Translations under genes and position numbers: made by a program
In this document: positions 13,592 to 16,887 of the stretch, piece after piece
Position numbering within the stretch: the stretch's first letter is position 1
Layout: every line of letters begins with the position of its first letter
Notes under the pieces: model-generated
What the model was told of the DNA's origin: nothing
Seen by the model: only the letters and a program-made list of their open reading frames with translations
The model's database searches: none
Origin: Pseudomonadota bacterium
GTDB taxonomy: Bacteria; Pseudomonadota; Alphaproteobacteria; Reyranellales; Reyranellaceae
DNA: 16,887 nucleotides
Direction of reading: 5' to 3'
NCBI GenBank assembly: GCA_023436825.1
Contig: JAEZHS010000170.1
Span: 1 to 16,887 of the forward strand

Positions 13592-15217
13592 ATGACCGAC
13601 AAACCCCGGAACGAGCCGAAGTCCAGGCTGAGCAGGGATCGCCGCAGGCTGCTTTTGGGCGGCACAGCGCTTTCCATCCTGGGTGCTTTCGGAATCGGCA
13701 CGGCGCAAGCCCAGCAGCCGGCGCCGGCACCGCCGGCCACCGGCGGCCGGCGACCGAACATTCTCGTGATCTTCGGTGACGATATCGGGCTCTGGAATCT
13801 CAGTGTCTGGAACAAGGGCATGATGGGCTTCAAGACGCCCAACATCGATCGCATCGCCAACGAAGGTGCGATCTTCTCTACGTACTATGGTCAGCAGAGC
13901 TGCACCGCCGGCCGCGCCGCCTTCATCACCGGCCAGTGTCCGTTCCGCACCGGCCTCACCAAGGTCGGCCTGCCGGGCGCCACGGTGGGCCTGCAGAAGG
14001 AGGATCCGACAATAGCCGAGCTGCTGAAGCCGCTGGGCTACATGTGCGGCCAGTACGGCAAGAACCACCTCGGCGACCGCGACGAGTTCCTGCCGACGGC
14101 GCACGGCTTCGACGAGTTCTTCGGCAATCTCTATCACCTCAACGCCGAGGAGGAGCCGGAGAACCCCGACTATCCGAAGGATCCGGAGTTCCGCAAGAAG
14201 TTCGGCCCGCGCGGCGTGCTCAAGACCTCGGCTGACGGCAAGATCGAGGACACCGGCCCGCTTACCCGCAAGCGCATGGAGACGGTCGACACCGAGTTCC
14301 TGGCAGCCGCCAAGGATTTCATGGATCGCCAGGTGAAGGCCAACAAGCCGTTCTTTGTCTGGTTCAACTCGACGCGCATGCACGTGTTCACGCACCTCAA
14401 GCCCGAATCGCAGGGCAAGACCGGGCTGGGGTTGCAGGCCGACGGCATGGTCGAGCATGACGGCCATGTCGGCGAGCTTCTGAAGTTCCTCGAGGATCAG
14501 AAGATCGCAGACAACACGCTGGTGATCTATACGACTGACAACGGCGCCATGAAGAGCATGTGGCCCGATGGCGGCATTTCCCCGTTCCGATCGGAGAAGG
14601 ACACCAACTGGGAAGGCGCCGTGCGCGTGCCCTGCGTCGCGCGTTGGCCCGGTGTCATCAAGCCTGGCACGGTCATCGACGGCCTGTTCTCGGCCGAGGA
14701 CTGGCTGCCTACCATCGTCGCGGCGGCCGGCGGCGATCCCGACGTCAAGGGCAAGCTGCTCACGGGGCTCCAGGCCGGCAGCAAGACCTTCAAGGTCCAT
14801 CTCGACGGCTACAATCAGTTGCCGGTGCTGAAGGGCGAGGCGCAGGAGTCGCCTCGCAAGGAGTACGTCTACTTCGACGACGACGGCAACCTCGTCGCCT
14901 ATCGTGACGAGCGCTTCAAGTACAACTTCACGGCGCAGTTCTCGACCGGCATCTCGGTGTGGCGCATGCCGCTGACGCCGTTACGCGCGCCGCTGATCAT
15001 CGACCTCAAGGCCGATCCGTTCGAGTATGCGTTCGATGGCTCGACGGTCTTCTACGACAAGTGGCTGATGGATCGCGCCTTCCTGATCCTGCCCGCCGTG
15101 GAGAAGGTCTCGCGCTATCTCGCGACCTACAAGGACTTCCCACCGCGTCAGCGACCGGCCTCGTTCTCGATCGATCAGGTGATGGATAAAGTCAACGCGT
15201 CGATGAAGATGCGCTAA
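13592..15217 (+). CDS. Sulfatase 2 with formylglycine motif and Tat signal
   Basis: Second exported type I sulfatase, 541 residues, closely paralogous to the one at 8422. The Tat-like signal DRRRLLLGGTALSILG to AQAQ (16-41) and a Pro/Ala linker lead into the same core: ILVIFGDDIG, then SCTAGR with modifiable Cys104 at the identical residue number, YGKNHLGD, FNSTRMHVFTHLKPE and YTTDNG. Differences cluster after the metal-binding Asp pair, around 66-80, and in the last 100 residues, which suggests different substrate preference. GGAGG lies six bases before the ATG. No second FGE gene is in the window, so it would depend on the FGE at 7463 or one elsewhere. It follows the broken barrel gene by 13 bp and precedes the DUF333 gene by 16 bp. 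Confidence 0.94.
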   Translation: MTDKPRNEPKSRLSRDRRRLLLGGTALSILGAFGIGTAQAQQPAPAPPATGGRRPNILVIFGDDIGLWNLSVWNKGMMGFKTPNIDRIANEGAIFSTYYGQQSCTAGRAAFITGQCPFRTGLTKVGLPGATVGLQKEDPTIAELLKPLGYMCGQYGKNHLGDRDEFLPTAHGFDEFFGNLYHLNAEEEPENPDYPKDPEFRKKFGPRGVLKTSADGKIEDTGPLTRKRMETVDTEFLAAAKDFMDRQVKANKPFFVWFNSTRMHVFTHLKPESQGKTGLGLQADGMVEHDGHVGELLKFLEDQKIADNTLVIYTTDNGAMKSMWPDGGISPFRSEKDTNWEGAVRVPCVARWPGVIKPGTVIDGLFSAEDWLPTIVAAAGGDPDVKGKLLTGLQAGSKTFKVHLDGYNQLPVLKGEAQESPRKEYVYFDDDGNLVAYRDERFKYNFTAQFSTGISVWRMPLTPLRAPLIIDLKADPFEYAFDGSTVFYDKWLMDRAFLILPAVEKVSRYLATYKDFPPRQRPASFSIDQVMDKVNASMKMR

Positions 15218-15233
15218 GGCGACGGAAGCGGTC

Positions 15234-15628
15234 ATGAACCGACGAACATTGCTGACCCTGGCGGCCGCGTCGCTTGCCGCGCCGGCGGTTCTGGCGCAGT
15301 CCCCACAGCTCGCCAACCCGGCTTCGCAGAACTGCGTAAAGCAGGGCGGCGCGCTCCAGATGGAGCCGCGTCCCGACGGTGGCCAGTACGGCGTCTGCGT
15401 ATTCACCGGCAACTACCAGTGCGAGGAATGGGCGCTGTTCCGCGGCGAATGCCCGAAGAACGGATTGCGCGTGACGGGCTATGTCACGCCAGCCGGGCGC
15501 TATTGCGCCATCACCGGCGGACGCTACATGGTGGTGAGCGAAAGCGCCTCGGGCGAGCAGGGGATCTGCTCGCTGCCCGGCGGCAAGACCTGCAATGCCG
15601 CCGCCTATTACGCCGGGACATGCAGCCG

Positions 15629-15632
<4 letters not shown>
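15234..15632 (+). CDS. Secreted protein with two DUF333-like repeats
   Basis: A 132-residue exported protein. MNRRTLLTLAAASLAAPAVLAQ is a signal peptide with an Arg pair, possibly Tat but more likely Sec. Residues 28-73 match DUF333 (NPASQNC, GGQYGVCVF, CEEWALFRGEC). Residues 85-130 repeat the pattern in weaker form (TPAGRYC, GEQGICSLPGGKTC, AAAYYAGTC). The four cysteines of each copy (34, 55, 63, 73 and 91, 112, 120, 130) are spaced identically, 57 residues apart, implying an internal duplication and conserved disulfides. DUF333 proteins are sometimes labelled putative hemolysin without functional proof. The stop overlaps the MoxR start (ATGA), and sulfatase 2 ends 16 bp upstream. Confidence 0.85.
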
Positions 15633-16606
<974 letters not shown>

Positions 16607-16643
16607 TCATATTTTTCCAGACCGCGCGCTGGGTCGGAAGATC

Positions 16644-16887
16644 ATGAGCCGCGTCCACGTCACCCTCGACGAGCTGTTGCGCCTGCGCCACCGCGCCAAG
16701 GGCTTCAGCTTCCTGCCGCGCCAGCCCGTCCATTCGCTCCTCACCGGCCGCCATGCCTCGCGCCTGCGCGGTCGTGGTCTCGATTTCGAGGAACTGCGTC
16801 ACTACTTCGAGGGCGACGACACGCGCACCATCGACTGGGCGGCGACGGCGCGGCGCGGCAGCCCGCACGTACGCGTCTACACCGAGG
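16644..16887 (+). CDS. DUF58 domain protein, N-terminal part (runs off the window)
   Basis: The frame from ATG 16644 stays open to the last base, giving 81 codons. The segment LRGRGLDFEELRHYFEGDDTRTIDW, then AATARRGSPHVRVYTE, is the conserved DUF58 core (the usual form is RtIDW followed by an ARrg.p.vR pattern). DUF58 proteins are regular companions of MoxR ATPases and often carry a VWA-like fold. GGAAG lies three bases before the ATG, somewhat close. This start is the only in-frame ATG before the conserved block. The rest of the operon, commonly VWA-domain membrane proteins, would lie to the right. Confidence 0.88.
   Translation, partial: MSRVHVTLDELLRLRHRAKGFSFLPRQPVHSLLTGRHASRLRGRGLDFEELRHYFEGDDTRTIDWAATARRGSPHVRVYTE

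Noticed and set aside
13565..14800. Minus-strand frame of 411 codons opposite sulfatase 2 (and a similar one at 8569-9627 opposite sulfatase 1)
   Set aside because: Both are mirror images of the same conserved sulfatase coding sequence, so their mutual similarity is not independent evidence for a gene.

Overview
This is a high-GC (roughly 65%) bacterial window with dense, short-gapped operons, frequent ATGA stop/start overlaps, and Tat- and Sec-exported proteins. It also carries Gram-negative outer-membrane beta-barrels and aerobic-type sulfatase machinery. The protein families (DUF1345, TspO, UPF0126, a DUF3302/HlyD pair, MoxR/DUF58) and the base composition fit an alphaproteobacterium, perhaps a soil or freshwater Rhodospirillales/Reyranella-like organism. 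That taxonomic call is inference from family content, not from a marker gene.

Region 1 (1-6080) is ordinary housekeeping and accessory content. On the minus strand, reading right to left, lie a UPF0126 membrane protein, pyrE, and a family 5 ABC substrate-binding protein whose next gene probably starts at the window edge. A dispersed-type inverted repeat and a hairpin sit between pyrE and the binding-protein gene. On the plus strand DUF1345 and TspO form a tight two-gene operon. It converges on a minus-strand DHA2-type MFS exporter with a histidine-rich tail.

Region 2 (6081-10068) begins with a Tat-exported HAD-superfamily phosphatase that has a TTG start. It is followed by two decayed fragments: a LysR DNA-binding stump and a frameshifted signal-peptide stump. 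Then comes a translationally coupled pair, a formylglycine-generating enzyme (FGE) with both active-site cysteines and a Tat-exported sulfatase with a CTAGR formylglycine site. The cytosolic maturase probably converts Cys104 before the folded sulfatase is exported.

Region 3 (10069-13591) is a scarred segment. A C-terminal antiporter remnant and a C-terminal autotransporter beta-barrel remnant meet head-on at about 10.3 kb. They are followed by an intact outer-membrane beta-barrel gene, a DUF3302/HlyD pair (YiaW/YiaV-like) and a broken beta-barrel gene with a frameshift and an in-frame stop.

Region 4 (13592-16887) holds a second, paralogous sulfatase, a secreted protein made of two DUF333-like repeats, a MoxR AAA+ ATPase and the start of a DUF58 protein. 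All lie on the plus strand with small gaps and may be co-transcribed. The window therefore centres on a duplicated exported-sulfatase module with one local maturase, surrounded by envelope genes, several of them decaying. No tRNA, rRNA, CRISPR array, transposase or phage gene was seen.
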